Shown here piece after piece: positions 1 to 11,902 of a DNA stretch of 64,000 bases (positions within the stretch are counted from its first letter, which is position 1; each line of letters starts with the position of its first letter). The stretch is from Lineus longissimus (lineage: Eukaryota > Nemertea > Pilidiophora > Heteronemertea > Lineidae). Position numbers and translations under genes: made by a program. Location of the stretch: the NCBI RefSeq assembly GCF_910592395.1, contig NC_088312.1, forward strand, positions 5,890,001-5,954,000. The letters are read 5' to 3'. The notes beneath the pieces were generated by a model. The model did no database searches. It saw nothing but the letters and a program-made list of their open reading frames with translations, and was not told the DNA's origin.

Positions 1-1038
1 CTCAGTGCCAAATGTATCATATCCTAGTTTGCCATCAATTATTGCAATTTTCAATGTGGCTATTCTGCCTGGCAGTTCAGCCCATGTTTTTCTCATCCAT
101 CATTTATTTTATAATGGGCATGGGTCCCATTTAGGGCTCTCTGTCTTTCTTTTGGAAATACATGTTCTTCACAACTAGAAGTGCACTGAACATTGCTTTC
201 CATAACCATCCACACCCTTATTTTCCACAATGCTACTATATAGTCATTGACTATAGTTGCTAGGTAATCGATTTTTTTCAGATATTTTCAATACACCCAC
301 AATTTCCCTTGACTGTTATCATATTGATTGTATATGTCTATGTTGATTGTACTATGGGTGTGTCACTTTTAACAGGGGACTTCTGCGTCCAAGGGGGATT
401 TGTAATCCATCAAATAAAATGTGGCCTTATGAGGAAGACTTATTGATTGTGGCACTAATTTCTCGTTAGCCGTAAGTGCTATCTCGTTAAAAGCCACCAG
501 GCAACTGTTGGTTGCTTACTTAAGTGAATTACCCACTTCATGATGGGAGCAGTGGGGTAATAATTCAATTCGGCAAATTGGTTGTTGCTTTGAATTGAGT
601 TGATAGTTGTGCTGTTGATTGATCTCCTGAAGTATGTATTTTGTCTACCGATAGGTGAGTCTTCGTGTAAATGCAGATGATAGTTAACTAAGATAGATTG
701 CTAACTATTCACTGACCATATTTATGAGTACGTTGGAAACATGAGAAACTTGGCAGGCCGCCGCACGGCTGAACAAGTGTTAAATCGCTACGCAAACAAG
801 GGATTTTAGTCACTATGACGTCCGATACAGGCATGACAACAAGATGAGTGATTGCACTTGACTAAAATCAATCTGATGCATGGCGCTTTAACCAAAAAGA
901 CAGCATTAAACATGGAAATATTGCGAAAACTGTTTCATTGGGTTTTCCTTATCACGACACCTTTTGGAAATTGTTGACTGGAACCTTTCTTTTTATTGTT
1001 GACAAATCGATTCTAATACTGAATTCCTCTCATTCCAG
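1..1038. other. Non-coding stretch before the first visible TRPA exon
   Basis: I see no exon, RNA gene or recognisable repeat here. The sequence is probably an intron of the TRPA gene, because the first visible exon (from 1039) is already coding with a good acceptor before it, and the N-terminal part of the channel is missing from the window. Confidence 0.5.
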
Positions 1039-4000
1039 CTTGTTGCAAATAATGTTGGTGATGAAGAAAATGAGAAGACCACATCCGGGGCCCAAACTGA
1101 CATATCAACAACCGAGGGACATCAACGCAAGGGGTCCGTCGTTGGTCCAAAAGAAGAGGAGAGCATTGTCCGCTACCTGGTCCAGAAGGGTGCAAAGATC
1201 AATGCCTGTGATGACTATGGTCTTACTCCGTTGCATTACGCCGGCATGAGAGGAAATGAGGTGGCTGCCAAAGACCTGCTCTCCTTCACTGAGTGCATGT
1301 TTGAGGTAAAAACATAGCCTGATAGCATTTTGAATGATGCCAAGTAAGGTTACAGTTGATTTGAAATTACACCTACATGTAGTGCTGTATTAACGATGAA
1401 TTTAAGATGACAGTCTGTCAGAGTGGTGTGGTGGGTTTGACTCATTGCACCGGTCATAAGGTTGTGGGTGATACGTTCTCGAATATTTTGTCTAATTCTC
1501 AAAACCTGTTCAACTCAAAAGACTGTAGCTTGAAAAGAGAAGAGATAGATTCCTCGAAACTGCCATAGAAACGGTCTACTACCTGCACGCGATCTATCAG
1601 TAGGCGGGAAAACTGCGTAGCAGACGATCTTTTCAATGACACTCAATCATGTCAATGATAAAAAGCGTATTGGCGCCCATCCCAATTCGGTGATGGTGGC
1701 AGTTAAAGGGTTAATTCTTTGTCAATATGACATAAAGTGTGTCGCTTTCTTCTTATCCAGGCAACTGATAAGGGGCTGATGACAGCGCTTCATCTGGCCG
1801 CCACCCATAACCAGGTTGAGGTAGCACAGCTCCTGATCGATGCGGGGTGCAGCCTCCGGTGTTTGGATGAGGAACTAAGTACACCACTTCACTTGGCGTG
1901 TAGTGAGGGAAGTGAGCAGATCGTGCGCATGCTGTTTGAGGCTGGTGAGAAGCTGGACGGCTGGGTCACAATTTCACAGGTCAGTGTTTGGACTAAAATA
2001 TGCAAAAACTACTTCTTTTACATGAATATATGGAATACATATTTATTCATAACTCATTTTTGATCACACAAAATCTGTATGAAATACCTGGATAAAAGTA
2101 TACCTGTTAGGTAAAATGGGCTATAATATGTGTTATTTTTTTCTCATACTCCTCTTCCGTTGAGCATATTGCCAATTGCATTGAAAAGTGGATTGCCTTC
2201 AAGACACTACTTCTGTCATGAATATTCAGATGATTTGTTAAGTTTAATTTCTTTTTGGGGATGCTCACATAGCCTGTCACTCATATGTTCATCATACTCC
2301 CTGGAGAAAATCAGCTCCAAGTTCAGAGCGAACGCTGAAGAAGAAGAAGAAGAAATAAAACGATTAACGAAAATATATCCTTCCTCTGCAGATGGTGACT
2401 GATCAGGACTGTGATGGAAGCACAGCGTTGCATGTGGCAGTAGAGAACAGCCATTTTGAGGTTGCCAAGCTCTGCATCGAGAAAGGTGATCTTTCATCTA
2501 ATCTACACTGTCGTGACCTGGCATAGGCTTTGACATTACAATATTTATAGAATACAATAGTTCAGCTTTAGCTTTACGATGTAACCCTCCCTCCCCAAAT
2601 CAATTGAATTCACAATTCACCTTCCTCTTTTTTCAGGTGCTGATGTGAATACCCACCGTACAGGTTGGAACACTGCCCTCCATCTGGCCGCCATATCAGG
2701 GGACATCCGTATTGTCAAGCTTCTCCTGGATCATAACGCCAGGATTGATGTCCTCAATGACCAGCAGGCAACACCACTGCACAGGGCTGCCTCTTTCAAT
2801 CATGCTGAGGTGTGCCAATTCTTGATTGACAGGTGTGTTGTCATGCAGACTCAGAACTTGGCAGGTTGAGACGGAAGGTTGTTCATTTCACTGTTTTCTG
2901 CCTGTTGATTTACCACTTATTCACCATTTTATCTATTCCTTTCAGGGGTGCCCAGCTTGAGAGGAAGGACAAGGATAACTTCACCCCCCTGCTGCTAGCC
3001 TCGAGTGAGGGTCATGACAACACAATCAAGGCATTGCTACAACGTAAAGCAGACATTGAAGCTGTTGACAAGAATGACAAGACTGCCATATATTGGGCAG
3101 CTGAAGAAGACAACATTGCTGCGTTGGAGGTACGTCTCTGATCATTTTGTACCGAACATTCCGAAGTGAAATGTATGGAACAGACCTCTAAATTACACAT
3201 CGTTTAATGGTGTGTGCCCAAATCAGTGAAAGTGACTTGCCCAAAGTCACAGACTAGAGCTCAAGTTGTCATATTGCTATCTTGTAGGTCCTGCTGACCC
3301 ATCCCAAAATAGAAGAGGTGGGGCTGATTGATAAGGGTGATCGCTATGACAACACACCACTCCACATTGCATGTCAGAAGGGATTCACGGCAGTTGTAAA
3401 GGTAGGCAAAGTTATACCAAGTCTTTCAAGGATAACGTCTGTAATAAAGGAAAAGTGTTAATCTAAGTTGGATTGCATCTGTCAGTGAACTGCTGTTGAA
3501 AAATGTTAAAGAGTGATACTGGTACAGTTGACTTCTTTTTTTGCCAAATGCAACATAAAGCATAGCATGTCTTATGTTTCTGCAGTGTGTAGATCATGTT
3601 TAGAGCTTGCTATTCACATTCCAGAGTCTCCTTGACCATGGTGCCGACCTTGATGCCAAGAATGAGGAGGAGCAAACGCCCCTCCATCTCGCCTGCAGAT
3701 TTGGAAGAACCAAGTAAGCTCCTTGCCACTGTGTCTTAGATTTCACTTGGAGTCAAACTTATCTGAAGAGCTTGATTGAAAATGAGACCAAATGGAGAAG
3801 TTTGTCTACGTCTGTCACTTGATAGGGATGGCTGTGGTCTTCACAGAATCAGTTACTGTATTGTAAGCCTTTTGTTATACCATGAGAGAGACTTGATGAA
3901 TTTAGGTGCAAGTTTTTGGATTCATTGGTGATTCTAATTTCAGCGTTGTCCGTGAACTTGTCAAGGAGAACAAGATGGTTGTGAATGATGAAGATGAGGA

Positions 4001-7000
4001 CTCCAACACCCCCCTCCATCTGGCTGCTCTTTCCGGTCACACCAAGGTCGCTGTTGCCCTCATTGAGGCCAGTGCTGACATTGAAGCAAGGTAAGCGTCC
4101 GACTGCAGAGGTATTTGCTGATATTGTGAAACCAGCTCAAGGCTCAAAACCTGGCCAGTGTGGAAACTGGGCATTAATGATAGGCATTTGATAACAAATG
4201 CACTATGTCCTCGGAGCAATTGCAATGAAAAAGAATGCACGTTAAGTTCAAGCCTAGTTACTGTTGGATAGAAAGATTACAGTTTAATCTCAAATATAAC
4301 ATTTGTTTTGTATCCCCACAGGAACTGCAACTTGTGGACTCCCCTAGATTGTGCTGCTGCGAAGGGATGGGTGAAGACCTGCCGAGTCTTGCTAGAGAAT
4401 GACTGTCCCGTTGATCCCATGGACAAGTCTAAGGTAAATAACAGGTCCAGTGGTTGCAGTCTCTACCTCAAAAACTAAAAGCAATCATGACAAAACTAAA
4501 GAAGTGAGTCTCATTTGTTTAATTCATTTTAAATCATTCACTTACTTTCTGCAATATCCGATCTTACAAATTTATCTCATGCATCTTCTGTCCACTTCAG
4601 ACGACTCCCCTCCATCTAGCTTCTGCCAAAGGCCATTCAGGTGTTGTCCGTCTGCTTCTCTCCTGGCATGCCAATGTGCGCCAAGTGGACAGTGACGGAA
4701 ACAACTGTCTTGATCTTGCTATCGACAACAATCACAAGTAAGGCTTCTTTGCTGATTGGAGGAATTTCAGGAGTAGACTGGGAGTAATGTACATGTCATG
4801 TAATGTAAAGTTTAGACTTCTTGCATAGAAAATGATACTTTGAGCCATGATGAAATCTCACAGTACCAGGGTGTAAGTTGGGAATAAAATTAAAAAACAA
4901 TTGAGGTATGTATGAAGAAAGTTTATACCTGCTTACACGTTTTGCAGGCAGGTGGCACTGACCATCATCAACTCTGAACGCTGGATGGATTCGTTGAGGA
5001 ATCAGACCAAAGACCTTGCCACTGGAATGAGGAACACCCCCATGAGAAAGCTGATCAGGAAAATGCCAGGTGGGTACAACATTTTTCAGCATAAAACGAT
5101 TTGGGCAGTGCATATTGACTAAATGGCTGATTTAAGGGTGCTTTATACTCGATGTGGATGCCCATGTAAAAGCAGTTGTGTAGGTGCTTTACTTGATGTG
5201 GATGCCCATACACCCCTCCACATATTTTGATACATTTGAAATTGTTTCTTATTCTTGGATCATTTTTTTGCAGATGTTGCAGAGGTTGTCTTCATGAAGT
5301 GCACAACAGCAAATTATGCCAATCCTGAGCACCCCAAGTACAAGATCACGTTCAACTATGAGTTCTTGGATGACATGTACGCGGCATGGCATGAGGGCCC
5401 CGTCAGTGACAGTGGATCAAGCACAGGTACCTTGAACTTCCTTTTGATATTTTCTGATGTACAACTCATGATGTGAATTATCTTAGTAATTATTTGAGAA
5501 ATAGTTTAAATTCATACAAAATGTCTCATGCCAAAGGTTACAATTTCAGGGGCCTTTGATGAAGAAACCAAAAAACTGAAGCCGGATGCACAGCCGTATA
5601 CAAAAGACACAAGTGTCATGAAGAAGAACCATTGTCTCATGATCATGGTAAGCTGACCTGCTATACATTTACAGAAGAAATATATGTGCAGCCCGATTAA
5701 ATGACTGTTCTTTCTCATTACAGTAACTCAGTTGGTTTTACCTGTCAATCATGACACTTGAGAATTGCTGAGTGACACATGAAACCTTGACCTCAGTACA
5801 TGTAAACTTGGCCTTACGAGGTACATTAGGATTACACATGACCAATTTTACCAGTGGACATCAGTATTACCAGCAGCAAACCAAGATCTTGACTAACCTT
5901 ACCTCTCATCCTTTGTTTTCTGCAGGTAACTTCTAAGAGAGAAGACCTGCTTGCTCATCCTCTTGTCACAGCACTTCTACGCCACAAGTGGAACAGTTAT
6001 GGCCGATACTTCTACTACGTGAACCTTTTATTCTACCTGATCTTTCTCCTGTTCCTGACAGGATACGTTGTGTCTGCAGAACCTCACGCGCCTCGTCAGT
6101 ACAAATGGTGCGTATGATCACTTGAGGAATTCTATTGATAGGCATCAAGCACTTTGATTACAGGTGCTATGTTCCCAGTGTCTCATTAGGGAATTTTTCA
6201 TATCTTGACAAAAAAAACTAGAGTAACTACTATACCACTGATCTCCCTGACAGTTAATCCTTGATTTTCCAGGGCGCAAGCTGCCATTGATAAGTTCAAT
6301 GGCACACAGTGTGAGAAAGTCAGACAGTACGGTATACAACAAAACAAGCCTCTTGAACAGTTACTATTCACAACAATTTGCAAGTATGCCATTATGGTGT
6401 TGGCAGGGGTACAGGTAATACGAGAGGTGCGTATTTCTTAGACATGATAAAATTGTGCGTCTCTGGCTATAGCCACGTCACTTGGCCTTCGTGGCACCAC
6501 GCTAAACCAGTACGAATTTAAACATGCAAATAAGACAAGATTTCAGTGTCATCGATTTCGAGGCAGTCTGTAAATCTTTCTATAGTCGGATTATTTGACG
6601 TGAGAGCATTTGAGGATTAACATTTTCCAGGCTGTAATACTGCTTATTCTGGAGAATAAAATGTACAGAGGTTAAAATCACTCAGAACAAAAAATGAACA
6701 TGAGCAGATGCGTACCATAAGAAGTCAAGTCTATCTTTTTCCCTTCAGGTATTTCAAATATACCAAGCCAAGGCAAACTACTTCGGATTTGAGAACTTGA
6801 TAGAATGGGTCACATACGTATCGGCACTTCTGCTTGTGATAGATATTGAGAGTCCCTGTCAAGCAGAGACTGGCTATCGATTGGTGAGTACACATTGTGG
6901 ATTATTTTCATGACGTAATAGCGACCTGACGTAAGGAGAGATGTTACGCTGCCAATATATTGCGTGTCACACAAATGTAATGCACTGAACCTGGTACGGT

Positions 7001-9090
7001 CAGTCTAGACGGCCATAGCACATGTCCGTTGTCCTTTTGTCTTCGTCATTAATGAGGTTATTGTTGGTTTATATTTCAGGATTGGCAGTGGCAACTGGGC
7101 GCAGTTTCAGTCTTCTGGGCTTGGATCGAGCTTGTGCTGTTTATCCGAAAAGTTCCGCGTTTCGGAATCTACGTGGTGATGTTCACGGATGTATTTGGCA
7201 CCTTCATGCGTTTCCTCCCCGTGTTCATGCTCTTTTTGATTGCCTTTGCCTTGTCATTCTTTGCACTGCTTGGCAACCAGGTAAGCTATTTTCTTTGGAT
7301 TGAGAGACGTCAACACTAACCAACAGCCATTTGTGTGTTCTTTTGATTTGCATTTTGAAGTTTATTTCAACTTTATTTTGTTTACTCACCCACTAAAACT
7401 CACTTGCAGGTTCCATTCCGTGGATTTGGTTCAAGTTTACTCAAGTCTGCAGTGATGATGATTGGTGAATTTGAGTTTGACACCACTTTCAATACGATGC
7501 ATGAAGCCGGGGGCAGAACAGAGTCTTCAGTGGTGTGGTTCGAAGCTGTCACCATCATCCAGTTTGTTCTTTTCCTTGTCATCATGACCATTCTCATAAT
7601 GAATTTACTGGTAAGTTTAAAATTTACTTGGTCTGGAGGAGCAACATGTTCTCAAGTTAAAATGCAAAGAAAAATCCAATTTTATAGATAGACATTGAAT
7701 ATAAATCTCAATAATGCTATTGTTTAGGCCAATGTAGAAACACAATTCGAGCCAATATTATTCAGCTTTCAGGCCAATACTATTGATCGCTAGATTGTAA
7801 TTTAGTATTTTTGCCCTTAGATTTGTTTGCTAGTTCTGTGTACGATTCCAGGGTTGTAACTGCTGTATTTCCTCCATCATAGGTTGGTTTGGCTGTAGAT
7901 GACATCAAGGCTGTACAAGATCAAGCTGTACTCAAGAGATTGGCTATGCAGGTAAAGTCTTATTTTTTTAATATTATTTCTAGTCATCTGGTAAAACAAA
8001 ACACAAGCGTCTGTCAGAGTGAATCAGTGGACAGCCTACCCTAAAGTGTGCAGAGACAAAATTGTCAGGCAATGTGTGAGCCTAAATTAATTTCAGCGTG
8101 GCTATTGTGTCAAATGCTATACCTGAAACTTTGAACATTATTTTGTTGAGCTACGTTTATCTCAAACCAAATGTACAATGTATGAATTATTTTGCTGCAC
8201 CAAGAGGATCAGAGTCAAATGCTAATCTGATTAAGATCTGCAACACAAAATGTTCATGTTCTTCTCAAATAGGTTGAGCTGGCTCTGGATGTAGAAAGTT
8301 TTGTACCCGCAATCGTCAGGAGGAAGTACATGACAAAGAGTCAGACGATCAAACCTAATCATAAAGTAAACTGGTTCCGGCGGACGTTCACTTCGGAAGG
8401 ACAGTTGTCAGCAGCTTCTATCGCACAGGCTCTCAATCCAGAATTGGTGAGTGTGATGAGGGGGTTTCCAATTCTTTTAAGACTCATTAGTTGACATGTG
8501 ACCTAGATCAGGTTGCTTGGCTACAATTGCTAGGCTGCTGATAAGAGGTTAAAGGCAGAATATAGGTAAAGCCGTTGATTTTGAGACCCCTTTACCGTTC
8601 AGGCATGCGAAAAACAATATATCGGGCAAAATTTCTGTCTTGTTTCCATTTGCCAAGTATAATCATCTCAGTTAAATTCTTTGGTTGATTTCAAATCTAC
8701 CTGCTGCTACAACATCTACAAACATTTGGCCATCCCGGTCAAATAGACTAGGATGTGTTGTTTCCACCTGAGTTACATCTTCACCTGTCATGATCTGCAT
8801 TTCATGTACATGTAACCTGTTAAAACGTTTAGTCATGTGCAGGTTCTTTCTTTGATTCAGTTCCTGTTTATTGATTTGTCAATATATTTTAGGATCAAAT
8901 AGAAAAAGTCCAGGAGGAACAGGAGAAACTGGTGGAGCAGGTTGACAGGATGCGGCTGAAGATGAAGGAGATCTCAACACAGAACCAAAACATCACAGAA
9001 ATGTTACGAGCCCTCGTGAAAAATGCCGGCATTGGCTACTTGGACGAGGATGCGGTAGACGATGAAGATAATGAGGTGATAGATATATAG
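1039..9090 (+). CDS. TRPA1-like: TRPA-type ankyrin-repeat cation channel, 5' end outside window
   Basis: Plasma-membrane, calcium-permeable sensory channel of the TRPA family, which responds to irritants or temperature in other animals. Exons: 1039-1305, 1761-1979, 2392-2485, 2637-2832, 2946-3129, 3288-3401, 3625-3713, 3944-4090, 4322-4433, 4601-4737, 4948-5069, 5274-5426, 5550-5647, 5926-6107, 6273-6414, 6749-6883, 7080-7280, 7410-7610, 7883-7951, 8273-8446, 8893-9090. They join in phase into 1077 residues plus a TAG stop. The first ten exons give about a dozen ankyrin repeats (TALHLAA, TPLHLAC, TPLHRAA). A linker with NTPMRKLIRKMP follows, then six membrane segments. The pore-helix exon 7410-7610 contains MMIGEFEFD, and the S6/TRP-like helix reads LLVGLAVDDIKAVQ. 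The last exon is a coiled coil ending EVIDI, which resembles a class II PDZ ligand. Family length suggests 50-150 N-terminal residues lie upstream. The assignment to TRPA is firm; one-to-one orthology with vertebrate TRPA1 is not tested. Confidence 0.93.
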
Positions 9091-10935
9091 ATAGGTGTCG
9101 CTATTGGCGTTGAAGCCAAAACTCAAAAGGCGAAACACCATGTCTACCCCTCAGGGTTGAATTAGTTTTATTGAGTTGATGAAGACAAGATTAGGTTGCA
9201 AAAGTGTACAAAATTTTAAAAAATCTTAGCATAGCCTTTAATTAAAACTTGTTTACTAGTACCATATGTATGCAGTGTACAGAAGGTGGGGCGAATTCGG
9301 TACCTTTTCATTGAAATATTTTCGGTAAATTTTAACCTTTCATGTGATTATTATTTTATAACTAGTAATTATTGTTCCTGTTCTTGCGAAGTGTATAGAT
9401 ATTGGGTAGTTATAGTCATGACATGATGTGGCTATTCAAGGACTACCCACTTAACATGCTTAAAGACTTTCACAGATTTCTTAATTTCTTATCAAAATGC
9501 TTTGCTAATTTTAAAATTACAAGGTTATAACAGTTACTATGTTCTTTTAGTTTTTGAAGTACATGTAGTTTTGGGATACCCTTTTCATTGAAATATTTTC
9601 GGTAAATTTTAACCTTTCATGTGATTATTATTTTATAACTAGTAATTATTGTTCCTGTTCTTGCGAAGTGTATAGATATTGGGTAGTTATAGTCATGACA
9701 TGATGTGGCTATTCAAGGACTACCCACTTAACATGCTTAAAGACTTTTACAGATTTCTTAATTTCTTATCAAAATGCTTTGCTAATTTTAAAATTACAAG
9801 GTTATAACAGTTACTATGTTCTTTTAGTTTTTGAAGTACATGTAGTTTTGGGATAACATTAGAACAATAACAAGCAGTACTTAAAGTATTTTGCAAGAAT
9901 TGTGTATTCAATTTGTAGTAAATGAGGATTAGGACCATCATATTTATATTGTGGATTTCATAAATTTGTCATAATGCACCTTCAATCACTTGGTTCTATG
10001 TATTTTTTAGCTTTGGAGTATCTATTTTATATGAGATGTACATGTAAGCTTATAAACTGGGAAGTTCACTTTTAGGTACAGGCTATGCATAAATGTTTCT
10101 GGAAGGAGGTACATGAAATGGCATGACTGTATATAGAAGTTATGTAGAATGATCTGGTTCATTCTGTCAATGGCATTAGCGGGGATAAAAATGTCTGCTT
10201 GATTACATGTATGATTGATTTGATTATATTTTACAAACTTTTAATTTCTTCTGTCATGTTGATGGGTCATTTTGTATTCGGAATTTTGTAAAATCACTAT
10301 TGTTATCAATTACAGATGTTTTAAAGGTTGAAGGGTTTAAATAGTGTTATCATGTCATCTGGTTGTGACTTTGTTTCCAGAAGCAAAAGACGAATTTGGG
10401 ATGAATGGAAAATATACTCAAACACGATAGCCTGTGGTGTTTTCACTTCTCATGGAATCTTGTTGATATACTTGTAATGGTAGCTATTGTAGATATCTTT
10501 TATATTAAAACACTTCGTAATCTTTTAGATTTTGATATTCTATGTACTGGGATGTTAACTGTTAAATACGGATAAATAAGAATGATGTTAATTCCTTGTA
10601 AATTTCATATTATGATAGCAAAGTTGTCCATGTCCCCAGTTTCTTTTCTGCTCATTCTACTGTAAACTCAGGTGTATGCCTGATCCATGCTTCCAAACTA
10701 GTACATGTAGGTTACTGTTTGAGGAATTGTTGCCAAACTTGAGGTATTGGTTGTCTCATCAAACACTGCGAGCTAGGGTGGAGTCAAAATGTACTGGTAC
10801 GCCAAAACCAAGATGCCTGTTGAGGTTTTGGTAAAATGACAGCCAAATCCGAGTGGCGATGTTTGGTTAGTCGACAACCATACCGACTTTAAGGTATAAA
10901 TTTTTATTCTTATAAAAAAAGTCAAACTTAATAAA
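9091..10935 (+). other. Probable TRPA 3' UTR and downstream region
   Basis: AT-rich sequence without exons follows the TAG stop. It contains the 277-bp tandem duplication annotated separately. An AATAAA in TTAATAAATATT near 10929-10936 could be a polyadenylation signal, but other A-rich options exist nearby, so the transcript end is uncertain. Confidence 0.4.
9304..9857. repeat. 277-bp direct tandem duplication, two copies
   Basis: The block starting CTTTTCATTGAAATATTTTC at 9304 recurs at 9581, giving a period of 277 bp. The copies run to about 9577 and 9857. Read by eye they are almost identical; one clear substitution is CTTTCACAG against CTTTTACAG near 9468 and 9745. The near-identity points to a recent event, or to an assembly duplication. 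It lies just downstream of the TRPA stop and codes for nothing I recognise. Confidence 0.9.
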
Positions 10936-11902
10936 TATTTGGCACATTTTACACCAATGCAAGATGTTGGGTTTTCTCACCAAAACCTATGTATTAATAT
11001 TATTCTTGAGATCGAGCTAATCAGTATTCAAATCTAACGTGGCAAGATTTCAGATAGCCTATTCGTCTGTGGCGATATGCTACTCGGCCCAATTTTTGTG
11101 ATGCTTAATTCCATCCCTAGGATGTTGCTTTCCTTTGCATGTTCGGATTCCTTCTTGATGCCACTGTGATATTGATCGATGTTAGATAGGACCATCTGTC
11201 TGTCCTCAGCACATGATCGGATTCTGTTTGTATTTTTGTTGATAATAAATCTATTGGACATCTATATAGCTGTTGTTGTCTCTCATTAGTGTAACTGTCA
11301 AAATGGAAAGGAATAGATGTTATATAAATTATTTCATTCCATAAGCAATGGTCTAATAAGGAAGACATGGAGATGGTCAGGCTGATGACCAGAAATGACC
11401 AGCAATTTACCACCGTAACGCCTTATATTGTCTGTCATGCATGATAATGTCACTATCTGTCATGCATGATAATGTCACTATAATGTCATATCATCTGGAA
11501 TTGGCATTGTCACCACTGGGTGTGCTCTTGTCAACATGCTGGTAGCGAATGATCAAGTTCCGTCGTCTGCTATACTACGATAGCCTATATTATAGGGTAA
11601 CTCGTAGCATTCAATAGTTGTACCAAACCTGAGCAGTGCATCGGACCAGGCCAGTAGGTCATTGATGTTTGATGCACTGTGCACCATATTGAGCAGCATC
11701 CAGTGTCGCCTGTACCAATCTATTTTATAGTGGCAGACAGGTATTTTGAAACGCCCTGTATACAAAAACCACAAGTCTCGCGCAATGCTACTAAGCGAGT
11801 GTGACAGGAAAGTCCATTAGCCAAAATCCTGCTGTGCGCAAGAGTTTTCTAAAATCCTGTGAAAACACAAATATTTTGTACATTTAGAGCATTTTCACAA
11901 AA
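10936..11902. other. TRPA-PEX7 intergenic region
   Basis: There is no gene in this stretch. It holds a small perfect tandem repeat of period 25 at 11432-11481 (CTGTCATGCATGATAATGTC and so on, two copies). The last roughly 150 bases should hold the PEX7 promoter and 5' UTR. I see no TATA box there. Confidence 0.5.
11432..11481. repeat. 25-bp tandem repeat, two perfect copies
   Basis: Positions 11432-11456 are repeated exactly at 11457-11481, and a shorter partial copy (TAATGTCAT) follows. It contains the palindrome ATGCAT. Confidence 0.85.
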
